Source of the DNA: Porticoccaceae bacterium
GTDB lineage: Bacteria; Pseudomonadota; Gammaproteobacteria; Pseudomonadales; GM7GCV1
Length of the DNA stretch: 47,643 nt
Direction of reading: 5' to 3'
NCBI GenBank assembly: GCA_018662305.1
Contig: JABJGI010000057.1
Location: 1 to 47,643, forward strand
Below, piece after piece: positions 8,614-18,773 of the stretch. The notes below the pieces were generated by a model. The model saw only the letters and a program-made list of their open reading frames with translations. It was not told where the DNA came from and searched no databases. Both the position numbers and the translations under genes were made by a program. Numbering within the stretch: position 1 is the first letter of the stretch; each line of letters begins with the position of its first letter.

Positions 8614-9942
8614 TTAGTCGCTGAGCTGATACTTGACCAGTTTGTATCTAAGTTGCCGTTCGCTGAGCCCTAACCTTTTTGCCGTCTCTTTGCGGTTCCA
8701 GTTTAGTTCTTCAAGCACATGCATCAGAATATCTCGTTCGACGGATGCCAGATGTCCTTCGAGATCCCGAATAGAGGAGTAATCTGTTGTTAAATCTGTC
8801 TCTTTAACGGTTTCGAAAACAAAGTTGAGATCATTGCCTGTGATCTCGCCACCGTCGCAAAGCGCAGCGGCGCGATGAATAATATTTTCCAGTTCCCGCA
8901 CGTTTCCAGGGAAGGGATATTGTTGCAGTTCTTCAATCGCCTCATCCGTCATACTAATATTATTTTGCTCGCTGGCGTTGTGTCGCTGCAGCAGGCTAAT
9001 ACAAATTCGGGGAATATCCTCTTTACGCTCACATAGTGGAGGTACTTCGATGCCAATAACGTTGAGCCGGTAGAAAAGATCTTGCCTGAAGCGGCCTTCC
9101 TGTACTTCGGTATCGAGATTTCTGTGCGTAGCGCTGAGAATTCTGACGTTAGTCGCTATTTCTTTTTGTCCTCCCACTGGCCGAATCGATTTTTCTTGAA
9201 TGGCCCGCAATAGCTTCACCTGCATGAGCAGAGGTAGATCCGCTATTTCGTCCAGAAAAAGGGTGCCGTTCTCAGCAGATTTAAACAGGCCTTCTTTGTC
9301 GGAAACTGCCCCGGTAAACGAGCCTTTAACATGACCGAAAAATTCACTTTCCATTAGTTCACTGGGGATTGCGCCGCAATTCACAGCGACAAAGGGGCCG
9401 GCCGATCTATTGCTTTTGGAGTGAATGGAGCGAGCGACCAATTCTTTTCCTGTGCCCGATTCTCCAGATATTAGAACGGGTGCCAGCGTTCGTGAGACTT
9501 TGTGGATGTATTCCTTCAATTGGAGCATCGGCGCTGACTTCCCGATCAGCATATCGGTCTCATTGTCCTGCAGAGGGTTCACCAATGCGTTGTCGAGCAT
9601 TGTTTTCAGGCGCTCGAGCCGGATGGGCTTGGCGAGGAAATCAAATGCGCCTACGCGCATGGCATCTACAGCGATATCGGTTGAATCGTAGGCCGTCATC
9701 ACTGCAATCTCTGCATCTGGACGAGCTTCTCTGAATTGCTGAACTATCTCCAACCCTGAACCGTCAGGAAGACGAATATCAGTTAAACAAAAATCCACCG
9801 GCTGTTCAGATTGAATGATTCTCAGTGCAGAATCTACATCCTCTGCAACCTGTGCCGCGTAGCCAAGTCGTTTTAGGCTGACGACCAAAAGTTCGCGAAT
9901 GTCTTTTTCATCGTCAACGATCAGTATGTTTTTTTCACTCAT
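8614..9942 (-). CDS. pilR: Sigma-54-dependent response regulator PilR
   Basis: An NtrC-type regulator of about 442 aa. It contains an N-terminal receiver domain ([14 protein letters not shown], phosphoacceptor Asp in [11 protein letters not shown], Lys in DFLAKPI), a central AAA+ domain (GESGTGKE Walker A, sigma-54 contact loop as GSFTGA instead of [17 protein letters not shown] Walker B), and a C-terminal Fis-type helix-turn-helix ([20 protein letters not shown]). With PilS it controls pilin transcription through sigma-54. The ATG at 9942 forms an ATGA overlap with pilS. The TTG at 9948 has a better-spaced GAGGAG ribosome site and is a real alternative, adding two residues. Confidence 0.95.
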   Translation of the reverse strand: MSEKNILIVDDEKDIRELLVVSLKRLGYAAQVAEDVDSALRIIQSEQPVDFCLTDIRLPDGSGLEIVQQFREARPDAEIAVMTAYDSTDIAVDAMRVGAFDFLAKPIRLERLKTMLDNALVNPLQDNETDMLIGKSAPMLQLKEYIHKVSRTLAPVLISGESGTGKELVARSIHSKSNRSAGPFVAVNCGAIPSELMESEFFGHVKGSFTGAVSDKEGLFKSAENGTLFLDEIADLPLLMQVKLLRAIQEKSIRPVGGQKEIATNVRILSATHRNLDTEVQEGRFRQDLFYRLNVIGIEVPPLCERKEDIPRICISLLQRHNASEQNNISMTDEAIEELQQYPFPGNVRELENIIHRAAALCDGGEITGNDLNFVFETVKETDLTTDYSSIRDLEGHLASVERDILMHVLEELNWNRKETAKRLGLSERQLRYKLVKYQLSD

Positions 9943-11546
9943 TCCCAAGACAACTCCTCAGAGACTCTAAAGCTTACCCGAAACACTCCCTGGTCGCTGT
10001 TGGGGTCTGGATATAAGTAGTGAATTGCTGCGAAATTAACCTCGCAGAGCTCTTTGGCGACATAGAGACCAAGGCCGATTCCTCCTGAGCCTGTTGTAAA
10101 GAATGGGTTAAATATATCATTGACCTGATCTCGTGAAATTCCGGGTCCCTTGTCTTTAATGTCTAGGAAGTACCCCCGATCTTCCCGGTGAGAACCAAGG
10201 CTCAAATCGACCAAAGCTGAGCCAGTCTCCGCCTCGCTATACCGCAAACCGTTTTCGATAATATTGGTCAGAACTTGCTTCAAATTCGCAGGGTCAAACT
10301 GAATCATGCAATTGTCGGGGATTTCAACATTCATCTTTGCGTGAGTCAGGCGGCTCTCATTGATCTCACCCACTAATTCTTCGACAAATGGCCCCAACTC
10401 AATACTTTGGATTTTTGGTTCAATCCGTCTCGAAAGTTGGTTTACCACGTCGATGATTTCATTCATGCGAATACAGTGGCGGTCGATTACGTCCATAAAT
10501 GTTTTGTCTTCGTCGGATAGGCTTTCAGATTGCTGAAGCAGCTGGTTTGCTTGGCTGATAGCCGAGAGTGGATTCCGAACTTCGTGCGCAAGCCCTGCGC
10601 TTAAATGGCCCAAAGAATCGAGCTTAAGTTGCTGTGCTCTTTGTCTAAGCCTTCGCGCATCTTCCAGAAATACAAGTGTTTGATCTGATTCGTCCGTCCG
10701 AAGGCGGGTAAATTGAACTTGGATATTTATGCCGGAATAAGGGTGAGTAAAAGTACGAAAAGCTGCACCCTGATTATTTGCCCAATCATTATGTCGATCT
10801 CCGAGCCGGCCTAGCTCGCCTATATTCTCAGACACTAGAGGCAGGTCTTCGCCATTTCTTCCACACAAAAGATTTTTAGCGGCTCTATTGGCCAACCGCA
10901 CAAAATTTTCTTCTATTACGAGAACTCCGGTTTCCATGCGCGCAATAATGGAATCGTTCATTGCTCTCAACGCGGCAGCGGCTCGAGCATTTTTTTCAGC
11001 CCTATCCTGCGATGCGAGAAGGGACTGTCCGAGTGTCCCAAATACTATGGTGGTTGCGAACAGAACGAGTCCAAGAAGACCGCTAGGAACAAAACTGGCG
11101 GCGGTGGAAGTACCGTCGAAAATGAGAAGTGACTGAACAAAAAGCGTCGAGAGGCTTGCGACTGAAGCGGAGAGCAGAGAAAGTCTAAGTGGCAGTATCA
11201 TTCCCGCCATTGCCGCTTCGGGAAGCATCAGGAAGAATAAACCGCTGTTGATGCCGCCGCTGGCGTAGGCCAAAATAGCCACTGCGATCAGATCGATCAG
11301 GCTATTTATCGAGTTCACCGCCAGATGGTCTTGTCGAGAAATTAATCTGGATATACTGGAAAATACGACCATACCGAACCAAATCAGATTGGTTACAAGG
11401 TAGAGTCTGGGCGAAAGGATTTGAAAAAAGCTGCTATTTAGACTTACCACGTAGCTCAATAGCAGGATGGCAGAAATGGCCAGGCGATAAACTCGAAGTA
11501 TTCGCTGGGCTCTGTCTACCGGATTGAGATTAATTTCTTGGGTCAT
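9939..11546 (-). CDS. pilS: Two-component sensor histidine kinase PilS
   Basis: A 535-aa inner-membrane sensor kinase. The first ~190 residues contain about six hydrophobic segments, as in PilS. A PAS-like region (ARMETGVLVIEENFVRLANRAAKNLL) follows. The dimerisation and phosphoacceptor box is LGHLSAGLAHEVRNPLSAISQANQLL, and the ATPase domain shows the N box (NIIENGLRYS), G1 (DKGPGIS), F box (FNPFFTTGSGG) and G2 (GIGLGLYVAKEL). In Pseudomonas PilS senses PilA in the membrane and phosphorylates PilR. It overlaps pilR by 4 bp and is divergent from nadE. Confidence 0.95.
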   Translation of the reverse strand: MTQEINLNPVDRAQRILRVYRLAISAILLLSYVVSLNSSFFQILSPRLYLVTNLIWFGMVVFSSISRLISRQDHLAVNSINSLIDLIAVAILAYASGGINSGLFFLMLPEAAMAGMILPLRLSLLSASVASLSTLFVQSLLIFDGTSTAASFVPSGLLGLVLFATTIVFGTLGQSLLASQDRAEKNARAAAALRAMNDSIIARMETGVLVIEENFVRLANRAAKNLLCGRNGEDLPLVSENIGELGRLGDRHNDWANNQGAAFRTFTHPYSGINIQVQFTRLRTDESDQTLVFLEDARRLRQRAQQLKLDSLGHLSAGLAHEVRNPLSAISQANQLLQQSESLSDEDKTFMDVIDRHCIRMNEIIDVVNQLSRRIEPKIQSIELGPFVEELVGEINESRLTHAKMNVEIPDNCMIQFDPANLKQVLTNIIENGLRYSEAETGSALVDLSLGSHREDRGYFLDIKDKGPGISRDQVNDIFNPFFTTGSGGIGLGLYVAKELCEVNFAAIHYLYPDPNSDQGVFRVSFRVSEELSWE

Positions 11547-11635
11547 TGGCCATTCAAATCTTAACTGATCTTTCTACGATGCAGCGACTTATTAATGGCA
11601 ATATTCTTGTATACCAACCACGAAAGAAATAAAAA

Positions 11636-13249
11636 TTGAAAATTCTTGTAGCGCAGTTTAATCCGACAGTTGGCGATTTTGAGGGGAATGCGGCGCGCAT
11701 TCAGCAAATAATCAAAGAAGGTCAATCGAATGATGCGGATCTTATAGTCTTCCCTGAGCTCGCGCTTTGCGGATACCCACCTGAAGATCTCCTGCTGAGA
11801 CCAAGCATTAAATTACGAGTAGAGCGCTCGCTCGCAGAAATTTCATCCGTCGTTAACTCATCTACAGTCGTTCTTGGTTTTCCCCGCAGAAAAGGAGATA
11901 AAACATTCAACGCAGCGGCGGTGATTGAAGGTGGAGAAGTTGTCGCTACCTATCACAAGCGAGCCTTGCCCAACTATCGAGTGTTCGATGAAAAGAGATA
12001 TTTTGATGCAGGAGACTCCTCTTGCCTCGTCGAAGTATGCGGCCATCAAGTAGGTATCACTATTTGTGAAGATCTTTGGGATAAGCACCCAGTGCGTGAG
12101 ACCGCAAAGGCCGGCGCTGAGTTGATCGTCAATATTAATGCCTCTCCTTTTCAGACTAAAAAGCACCAGCAGAGAGTAGAGCTTCTCGCGAGTCAGGCGC
12201 AGGATGTGGGAGTTCCGATTCTTTATACGAATCTTGTTGGGGGACAGGATGAGTTGGTGTTCGATGGTGATTCTATGCTTGTCGACAGCGCTGGAGAAAT
12301 TCTCTATCAGGCTCCATGGTTTGAAGAGAGTAAAGATATTCTGGATGTTGCTGTTACACCGAATGGGATAGAAATGCCCTCAGAGATTTCAGCAATTCCG
12401 GAAAGGATCGAGGCTACATACCAAGCGCTTGTTTTGGGGGTGAGAGACTACGTTGAGAAAAACGGTTTCCCCGGAGTGGTTTTAGGTCTCTCTGGGGGGA
12501 TTGATTCCGCTGTGACACTGGCGGTAGCCGTTGATGCTCTGGGTGCAGATCGCGTTCGAGCTATCATGATGCCGTTCCACTATACCTCTGATTTAAGTCA
12601 GGATTTGGCTTCTCAACAGGCCCAGAATATGGGAGTGCACTATCGATCAATTGATATCGAATCGATATTTGATGTTTTTTCCTCTGCCTTGGAAGAAGAG
12701 TTTGAGGGGTTTCCGGTGGACGTTACCGAGCAAAATATGCAGGCGCGTATTCGCGGAGTAATTCTGATGGCTGTTTCCAACAAGAAGGGCGCTCTCGTTC
12801 TGACCACAGGGAATAAGAGTGAAGTCGCTGTGGGTTATTCCACACTTTATGGGGATATGGCTGGTGGCTTTGACGTACTTAAAGACGTCTTAAAGACGCG
12901 TGTATATGAGCTGGCTGAGTGGAGAAATACGCTGTCTCCTGTGATTCCCGAGGAGGTAATTACTCGCCCCCCAACAGCAGAGCTAGCGCCAGATCAGATC
13001 GATCAAGATTCGCTTCCCGACTATCCAGAGCTTGATCAGATTTTGGAGGCTTATATCGAACAAGATTTAAGTGCTACGGAAATCATAGCTTTAGGATTCT
13101 CTGAAAAAACCGTAATACGCATGGTTCGGCTAGTTGACCTGAATGAGTACAAGCGGCGGCAAGCCCCCATTGGGCCGAGAATTTCACAACGCGCCTTTGG
13201 CCGGGACAGACGCTATCCCATAACAAATGGCTGGAAGCCGGGTGACTAG
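11636..13249 (+). CDS. nadE: Glutamine-dependent NAD+ synthetase
   Basis: A 537-aa two-domain enzyme making NAD+ from deamido-NAD+, ATP and glutamine. The N-terminal CN-hydrolase (glutaminase) domain shows the Glu of VFPELALCGYPPEDLL, the Lys of HKRALPNYRVFDEKRYF and the nucleophilic Cys of GITICEDLWD. The C-terminal synthetase domain shows the PP-loop LGLSGGIDSAV, then TTGNKSEVAVGYSTLYGDMAGG. The start is TTG: an in-frame TAA lies one codon earlier (11630-11632), and MKILVAQFNPTVGD is the normal family N terminus, so no other start is possible. Only a weak GAAAG ribosome site is visible. It stands alone between pilS and convergent bamD. Confidence 0.96.
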   Translation: MKILVAQFNPTVGDFEGNAARIQQIIKEGQSNDADLIVFPELALCGYPPEDLLLRPSIKLRVERSLAEISSVVNSSTVVLGFPRRKGDKTFNAAAVIEGGEVVATYHKRALPNYRVFDEKRYFDAGDSSCLVEVCGHQVGITICEDLWDKHPVRETAKAGAELIVNINASPFQTKKHQQRVELLASQAQDVGVPILYTNLVGGQDELVFDGDSMLVDSAGEILYQAPWFEESKDILDVAVTPNGIEMPSEISAIPERIEATYQALVLGVRDYVEKNGFPGVVLGLSGGIDSAVTLAVAVDALGADRVRAIMMPFHYTSDLSQDLASQQAQNMGVHYRSIDIESIFDVFSSALEEEFEGFPVDVTEQNMQARIRGVILMAVSNKKGALVLTTGNKSEVAVGYSTLYGDMAGGFDVLKDVLKTRVYELAEWRNTLSPVIPEEVITRPPTAELAPDQIDQDSLPDYPELDQILEAYIEQDLSATEIIALGFSEKTVIRMVRLVDLNEYKRRQAPIGPRISQRAFGRDRRYPITNGWKPGD

Positions 13250-13326
13250 TGCGCCGGCGTACTTAAGCTGAGGCTTTAGATTAGTGAATTGTATTGATAG
13301 ATACGACTAAGGCGCTAAATAGAAGA

Positions 13327-14259
13327 TTATTGGCTTAGTCCCGGATCGTACATCTCTCTGGTGTCGAAACCGAGTTGTTCTGGCTGATCTAGAATTCCGA
13401 AAGAAATACGATTGAGCCAGGATCGCTGGACTCCGCCCTCAATATCTCTAGAAATGAGGTTGCCGTTCTCGTCCAGAGCAGGATGATCAGGATAATTTTC
13501 TCGCAGGACCTGAACCGAGTTTTGTGCGAGCTCCGGCATATCCAACAGGGTATAACCTTGAGCCATAACTGCTAGGCCATCCGGAACGGCGGGGGACCCC
13601 TGAAAGCTCTCCACGACATATCTGCCTCGATTTGTCGCGGCGAGGTAGGCACCTCTTTCGAAATAATAGTTCGCCACGTTGATTTCATGCCGTGCCAACA
13701 GATTGCGCAGGTAAATCATGCGCTTACGTGCATCTGGCGCATATTGGCTATTGGGAAATCGTGCCAGGAATTCTGAGAAATAAGAAAATGACTCACGGGC
13801 GCTACCGGGGTCTCGGTTTGTTACATCCAGCGGCAAGAAGTTTCCGAGGAAAGAGGTTTCTTGGTTAAAGGAGATAAGACCGCGCATGTAATAGGCATAG
13901 TCGATATTTGGGTGTTCTGGATGCAGCCGGATAAAGCGATCAGCGGTAGTTGTTGCAGCGACGTACTGAGCAGATCGGAAATAGGCATAGATTAAATCCA
14001 GTTGGCTTTGCTCCGCATACGCGCCAAAAGGGAAGTTAGCTTCCAACACCTGTAGGTATCCAGCCGCAATATTGTACTGAGAGGAGCGCAAGAGGCTCGA
14101 AGCCTCTTCATAGAGTTCCGCTTCCTGCATGTCAGCGCCTAACTCTTCCTCTTCTCTGTCGCCAAAAAAGGAGCAACCAGCCAGAGAGAATAGTAATAAA
14201 GAGAAGCTAACAATATAAAACAGCTGTTTTGTCGGATGTGTCAAAGTAATTTTCTGCAT
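13327..14259 (-). CDS. bamD: Outer membrane protein assembly factor BamD
   Basis: A 310-aa lipoprotein of the BAM complex, which folds beta-barrel proteins into the outer membrane. The lipobox LAGC places the lipidated Cys at residue 29. The mature part consists of TPR-like repeats: EEASSLLRSSQYNIAAGYLQVLEANFPFG, SQLDLIYAYFRSAQYVAATTTADRFIRLHP (quoted here only as landmarks), YYMRGL and PNSQYAPDARKRM. It is longer than E. coli BamD (245 aa), mostly at the C terminus, as in pseudomonads. It is divergent from rluD with a 37-bp gap, the standard gammaproteobacterial arrangement. Confidence 0.95.
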   Translation of the reverse strand: MQKITLTHPTKQLFYIVSFSLLLFSLAGCSFFGDREEEELGADMQEAELYEEASSLLRSSQYNIAAGYLQVLEANFPFGAYAEQSQLDLIYAYFRSAQYVAATTTADRFIRLHPEHPNIDYAYYMRGLISFNQETSFLGNFLPLDVTNRDPGSARESFSYFSEFLARFPNSQYAPDARKRMIYLRNLLARHEINVANYYFERGAYLAATNRGRYVVESFQGSPAVPDGLAVMAQGYTLLDMPELAQNSVQVLRENYPDHPALDENGNLISRDIEGGVQRSWLNRISFGILDQPEQLGFDTREMYDPGLSQ

Positions 14260-14296
14260 AGAATGAGCGATTAGGTCGCGATTAAAACATACCGAG

Positions 14297-15277
14297 ATGG
14301 TTGATCCAACGATATCTGAAATTGAAGTCGAAGAGCAGGAACAAACAATGCTTACGGATGTTCCTGAGCGTCTCCAAGGTTTTCGATTGGATCGTGCTGC
14401 GGCCGATTTGTTCCCCGAATTTTCACGTAGTCGAATTCAACTTTGGATTGATGAAGGCGCGCTTCGTGTAAATGGCGCAAAAGCAGGACGGCGTGACGCC
14501 GTTATGGCGGGTATGCAGCTAAGTTTGACCCCCCAATACGAGTCTCAGGGTGAATGGCAAGCGGAATCGATACCAGTCTCGGTTGTCTACAAAGACGAAG
14601 ATTTAATTGTTATCGACAAACCTGCGGGGCTTGTTGTGCACCCAGGTGCTGGGAATTGGAGTGGCACCCTGCTGAATGGTTTGCTGCATCTTGATCCGGA
14701 TTTGAGGCAAGTACCCAGAGCGGGAATCGTACATCGATTGGATAAAGACACTTCTGGCCTAATGGTTGTGGCGAGAAATATCAGTTCACAAAACAACCTG
14801 GTCAGGCAATTGCAGAGTCGGCAGGTGTCCCGGGTTTATCAAGCAATTGTGACAGGCGGGCCCACGGCCTCTGGTACGGTTGATGAACCCATTGGTCGAA
14901 ATCCCAAGAATCGTCTAAAGATGGCGGTGGTTCCAAGTGGCAAAGAAGCTATCACCCACTACCGTGTGCTTCAAAAATTTGGAAGTCATGAGTTGCTTGA
15001 GTTGAGGCTGGAAACCGGTCGAACTCACCAAATCAGAGTGCATATGGCTCACAACAATTGGCCCATCCTAGGGGATCCTCTCTACGGAGGGAAAACACGT
15101 TTTCCTAAGGGGATCGGTGCTGAGCTGAGGGAATCTATAGAGCGGATGCAGCGTCAGTCGCTGCACGCAGTGCGGCTAGAGCTTAAACATCCCAAATCCG
15201 GTGAAGTATTCAGCTGGGAGAGCCCTTTGGCATCCGATATTCAGCTGTTACTCGATCTGCTTCAGACTGATGGTTAG
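14297..15277 (+). CDS. rluD: 23S rRNA pseudouridine synthase RluD
   Basis: RluD converts U1911, U1915 and U1917 of helix 69 in 23S rRNA to pseudouridine. The 326-aa product has an N-terminal S4 RNA-binding domain (~31-90, FRLDRAAADLFPEFSRSRI) and a RluA-type catalytic domain with HRLDKDTSGLMVVAR, whose Asp (~149) is the catalytic residue. LETGRTHQIRVHMAH and the GDPLYGG motif complete the family pattern. An internal ATG at 14348, with a well-placed AGGA, would remove 17 acidic residues and give a more typical N-terminal length, so it is a serious alternative start. The stop overlaps the start of pgeF by 8 bp. Confidence 0.95.
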   Translation: MVDPTISEIEVEEQEQTMLTDVPERLQGFRLDRAAADLFPEFSRSRIQLWIDEGALRVNGAKAGRRDAVMAGMQLSLTPQYESQGEWQAESIPVSVVYKDEDLIVIDKPAGLVVHPGAGNWSGTLLNGLLHLDPDLRQVPRAGIVHRLDKDTSGLMVVARNISSQNNLVRQLQSRQVSRVYQAIVTGGPTASGTVDEPIGRNPKNRLKMAVVPSGKEAITHYRVLQKFGSHELLELRLETGRTHQIRVHMAHNNWPILGDPLYGGKTRFPKGIGAELRESIERMQRQSLHAVRLELKHPKSGEVFSWESPLASDIQLLLDLLQTDG

Positions 15278-16028
15278 TTCGTTGATTTGGCCAAGCTGCG
15301 AAAAACCTCCAGGCGTTAACTTGCTCGCTACCACTCGACTGGGCGGAGTAAGCCCATCACCCTGGAACTCATTTAATCTCGGAGCCAACACTCAGGACAG
15401 GCAAGAAAGAGTAATTGCCAATAGAAGCCTATTGGCTCAGTCGATGGCAGAGGTTGAGGTTCAATGGCTGAAGCAAGTTCATGGAGCGAAAGGGGTTGTT
15501 CTTCAAGAAAATCTTGCCTCGCACTCACCTGAGGCGGATTTCAGCTATACGAGAGAGCGTGGAATTGCCTGTGCGATTCTCACAGCGGATTGTCTGCCCA
15601 TATTGATCTGGAACCGCTCGGGAACAGAAATAGCGGCAATACACGCGGGCTGGCGAGGGTTAGCAGCCGGAGTAATTGCTAGTGCACTGAGTCATTTTCA
15701 ATCCCCTGTAAGTGAGCTAGCAGCCTGGATAGGGCCGGCAATTGGTCAAAAAGCTTTTGAGGTTGGTGAAGACGTCCTAGATGCGATGGCAGTCGCCAAT
15801 TTGGGAGGGCTGCAGGATTTAACTAGATATTGCACAGCTCATTCTTCAGTTCAGGGAAAGTTCTATATGGATCTCGTGGGCATCGCGAGAGTTAATTTAA
15901 ATGGGATAGGTGTCGATAAAGTAGATGGCGGGAATTATTGTACTTATACCGATAGCGAACGATTCTTCTCCTATCGCCGTGATGGCGAAACAGGTCGTAT
16001 GGCGAGTTTGATCTGGATGGAAGGCTAG
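15270..16028 (+). CDS. pgeF: Peptidoglycan editing factor PgeF (YfiH / DUF152 family)
   Basis: A 252-aa member of the YfiH/laccase-domain family. In E. coli PgeF removes misincorporated L-Ser from peptidoglycan precursors; related proteins act as purine nucleoside phosphorylases or polyphenol oxidases in vitro. The metal-binding residues are visible in WLKQVHG (His), ILTADCLPILIW (Cys) and AAIHAGWRGLAAG (His). The N-terminal TRLGGVSPSPWNSFNLG is a family signature. The ORF-track start at 15201 lies deep in rluD and adds a non-conserved segment; the ATG at 15270 overlaps rluD by only 8 bp and is preferred. It is part of the rluD-pgeF-clpB synteny. Confidence 0.93.
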   Translation: MVSSLIWPSCEKPPGVNLLATTRLGGVSPSPWNSFNLGANTQDRQERVIANRSLLAQSMAEVEVQWLKQVHGAKGVVLQENLASHSPEADFSYTRERGIACAILTADCLPILIWNRSGTEIAAIHAGWRGLAAGVIASALSHFQSPVSELAAWIGPAIGQKAFEVGEDVLDAMAVANLGGLQDLTRYCTAHSSVQGKFYMDLVGIARVNLNGIGVDKVDGGNYCTYTDSERFFSYRRDGETGRMASLIWMEG

Positions 16029-16101
16029 CTGAGTTGGCTTTGCAATTTTTGACCTAGCGCAAATGAAAAGGCATTGGGGATGATCGCGGAAATTTCAATC
16101 T

Positions 16102-16129
16102 CTTGATACTCAGATAATTCTCCCCAAAT
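16102..16129 (+). promoter_or_regulatory. Sigma-32 (heat-shock) promoter of clpB
   Basis: CTTGATA (16102-16108), a 13-nt spacer, then CCCCAAAT (16122-16129), against the enterobacterial sigma-32 consensus CTTGAAA-N13-CCCCATnT. It lies 32 bp before the clpB start codon, whose GGAGGG ribosome site is at 16150-16155. Confidence 0.82.
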
Positions 16130-16160
16130 CAGCCTTAATCAAATAAATCGGAGGGTCTAA

Positions 16161-18728
16161 ATGAGACTCGACAAAATGACCACGCAACTGCAGAACGCAT
16201 TTGCCGAGGCGCAATCCCTTGCTGTGGGACGCGATCAAAATGCCATCGAGCCTGAACATCTTCTGCTCGCCCTGATACAACAACAGGGTAGTTCGGTGCG
16301 CCCCATGCTCGCGCAAGCAAAATTTGATTTGAGGCAGCTTCAGACTGACCTGTCGCAGAGGATTGAGCAATTCGCGACCCTGTCGCAACCCAGCGGCGAA
16401 ATTCAGCTAAGCAAAAACCTGGGCAACTTGTTGAACCTCGCGGACAAAGAGCGGCAGAACAATGGAGATGCTTATCTCTCAGGTGAAATAGTGCTCCTCG
16501 TCGCCTTGCAGGATAAAGCCGAACTGGGAAAACTCTTGGCGAAGAGCGGGAAAGTTTCAGCTTTTAAGGAGGTCATGGCGAAATTGAGGTCCGGTGAAAC
16601 TATTTCAGATCCAGAAGCAGATACCAATCGTCAGGCGCTAGAAAAATATTGTATCGACCTGACTGAGCGTGCGGCTGACAGCAAACTGGACCCGGTTATT
16701 GGTCGGGATGATGAGATACGCCGAACCATTCAGGTGTTGCAGCGTCGCACAAAGAATAACCCCGTACTAATCGGCGAGCCAGGAGTGGGGAAAACCGCCA
16801 TTATCGAGGGCCTTGCGCAGCGCATTGTTAACGGTGAAGTTCCTGAAGGGCTCAAGGATAAAAAAGTATTGTCGCTTGATCTGGGAGCGCTGTTGGCTGG
16901 TGCGAAGTTCCGCGGTGATTTCGAGGAACGGCTTAAGTCGGTTCTAAATGAACTGTCCAAGCAAGAAGGGCAGGTGATTCTCTTTATTGATGAAATTCAT
17001 ACCATGGTAGGTGCGGGTAAAGCCGAAGGCTCTATGGATGCGGGCAATATGCTCAAACCGGCATTAGCTAGAGGCGAGCTTCACTGTGTCGGCGCTACAA
17101 CTTTGGATGAGTATCGGCAAAATATTGAGAAAGATGCGGCTCTTGAGAGGCGGTTCCAAAAAGTACTGGTGGAAGAGCCTACGGAAGAAGATACCGTGGC
17201 CATTCTGCGCGGCTTAAAAGAACGGTATGAAGTGCACCATGGGGTGGAAATTACTGACTCCGCCATCGTTGCAGCGGCACGCTTGTCCATCCGCTATATC
17301 ACTGACCGCCAGCTACCAGATAAAGCGATTGACCTGATCGATGAGTCCGCTAGCCGCATTCGTATGGAAGTTGATTCCAAGCCTGAGTCTATGGATCGGT
17401 TGGATAGGCGTTTGATCCAGCTAAAAATCGAGAAAGAGGCGGTTAAGAAGGACAGATCGGCTGCGGCGAAGAAACGACTGGAAAAAATACAGGCCGATAT
17501 CGACGAGCTTGAGAAAGAGTACGGAGATCTCGAGGAAGTGTGGAAGGCTGAGAAAGCAACCCTAACTGGTGCGGCGGACATTAAAGCTGAGCTAGAGCAG
17601 GCACGTATTCAGATGGAAGCGGCTCAGCGAGCTGGCGATCTGAACAAGATGGCGGAGCTACAGTACGGAAAAATTCCAGAGCTCGAGCAGCAACTTGATG
17701 CGGCATCAAATGTCGAAGCGAACGAGAATAGCCTGTTACGAAATAAGGTCACGGAAGAAGAAATTGCCGAAGTTGTATCAAAATGGACAGGTATACCGGT
17801 TTCGAAAATGCTGGAAGGCGAAAGAGATAAATTGCTTCGTATGGAAGAAGTTTTGCATAAAGGTGTGATAGGTCAGTCTGAAGCTGTTATTGCCGTTTCT
17901 AACGCTGTTAGGCGGAGCAGGGCGGGTCTATCCGATCCGAATAGGCCAAATGGATCTTTCCTCTTCCTTGGGCCTACGGGTGTGGGTAAGACAGAGCTGT
18001 GTAAAAGTTTGGCCACCTTTATGTTTGACAGTCCTGATGCCATGGTTCGCATCGATATGTCTGAGTTTATGGAAAAGCACTCGGTAGCCCGATTGATTGG
18101 TGCACCGCCTGGCTACGTCGGTTATGAAGAAGGTGGTTATTTGACAGAAGCTGTGCGTCGCAGACCTTACTCGGTATTGCTATTGGATGAAGTGGAAAAA
18201 GCACATCCGGACGTATTCAATATTCTTCTCCAGGTCCTAGACGATGGAAGACTTACGGACGGACAGGGTCGTACGGTGGATTTCCGAAATACCGTGATCG
18301 TTATGACTTCAAACTTGGGATCTGATCTGATTCAGGGTTTGGAAGGCGAGCGAAATTATGAGGCCATGAAAGCCCAGGTAATGGAAGTAGTCTCGGGTCA
18401 TTTTCGTCCAGAGTTTATTAATCGCGTTGACGAAGTGGTTGTATTCCATCCTCTTGGTCGGGAGCAGATTCGAGGTATTGCTGATTTACAGCTCGACTTG
18501 CTGCGCAAGCGCTTGTTGGATCAGGAGCTATCTCTAGAAATTAGCGATGAGCTGATGGATTTGATTGCCGAGAAGGGCTACGACCCTGTCTATGGAGCTA
18601 GACCACTCAAGCGAGCATTGCAGCAAATTATTGAGAACCCTTTGGCGCAGGAGGTGTTAGACGGAAAATACGCGCCCGGGGATGTAATTAATGCAAGTCT
18701 AGATGGAGAGCAGGTAGATTTTAAATAA
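16161..18728 (+). CDS. clpB: ATP-dependent disaggregase ClpB
   Basis: An 855-aa Hsp100 chaperone that threads aggregated proteins through its hexameric pore, working with DnaK, DnaJ and GrpE (all encoded in this window). The domain order is intact: Clp-N domain (~1-145), AAA1 with Walker A GEPGVGKT (~206) and the ALERRFQKV segment, a coiled-coil M domain (~410-525) needed for DnaK cooperation, and AAA2 with GPTGVGKT (~604), Walker [12 protein letters not shown] and the sensor-2 GARPLKRA near the end. The pore loop is GYVGYEEGG. No ClpP-binding IGF loop is seen, as expected. Expression should be heat-induced through the promoter described separately. The start is clear from ribosome site and alignment (MRLDKMT). 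Confidence 0.98.
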   Translation: MRLDKMTTQLQNAFAEAQSLAVGRDQNAIEPEHLLLALIQQQGSSVRPMLAQAKFDLRQLQTDLSQRIEQFATLSQPSGEIQLSKNLGNLLNLADKERQNNGDAYLSGEIVLLVALQDKAELGKLLAKSGKVSAFKEVMAKLRSGETISDPEADTNRQALEKYCIDLTERAADSKLDPVIGRDDEIRRTIQVLQRRTKNNPVLIGEPGVGKTAIIEGLAQRIVNGEVPEGLKDKKVLSLDLGALLAGAKFRGDFEERLKSVLNELSKQEGQVILFIDEIHTMVGAGKAEGSMDAGNMLKPALARGELHCVGATTLDEYRQNIEKDAALERRFQKVLVEEPTEEDTVAILRGLKERYEVHHGVEITDSAIVAAARLSIRYITDRQLPDKAIDLIDESASRIRMEVDSKPESMDRLDRRLIQLKIEKEAVKKDRSAAAKKRLEKIQADIDELEKEYGDLEEVWKAEKATLTGAADIKAELEQARIQMEAAQRAGDLNKMAELQYGKIPELEQQLDAASNVEANENSLLRNKVTEEEIAEVVSKWTGIPVSKMLEGERDKLLRMEEVLHKGVIGQSEAVIAVSNAVRRSRAGLSDPNRPNGSFLFLGPTGVGKTELCKSLATFMFDSPDAMVRIDMSEFMEKHSVARLIGAPPGYVGYEEGGYLTEAVRRRPYSVLLLDEVEKAHPDVFNILLQVLDDGRLTDGQGRTVDFRNTVIVMTSNLGSDLIQGLEGERNYEAMKAQVMEVVSGHFRPEFINRVDEVVVFHPLGREQIRGIADLQLDLLRKRLLDQELSLEISDELMDLIAEKGYDPVYGARPLKRALQQIIENPLAQEVLDGKYAPGDVINASLDGEQVDFK

Positions 18729-18749
18729 GATTATCGAGTTGGGTGGGGA

Positions 18750-18773
18750 GCCGCTATTCACAGTAATAGCGGC
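18750..18773. repeat. Perfect 9-bp inverted repeat over the stop codon of the DUF4124 gene
   Basis: GCCGCTATT and AATAGCGGC flank a 6-nt loop and enclose the minus-strand stop codon at 18754-18756, between convergent clpB and the DUF4124 gene. No T tract follows on either strand, so it is not a standard intrinsic terminator; it may serve as an RNA 3'-end stabiliser. Confidence 0.6.
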
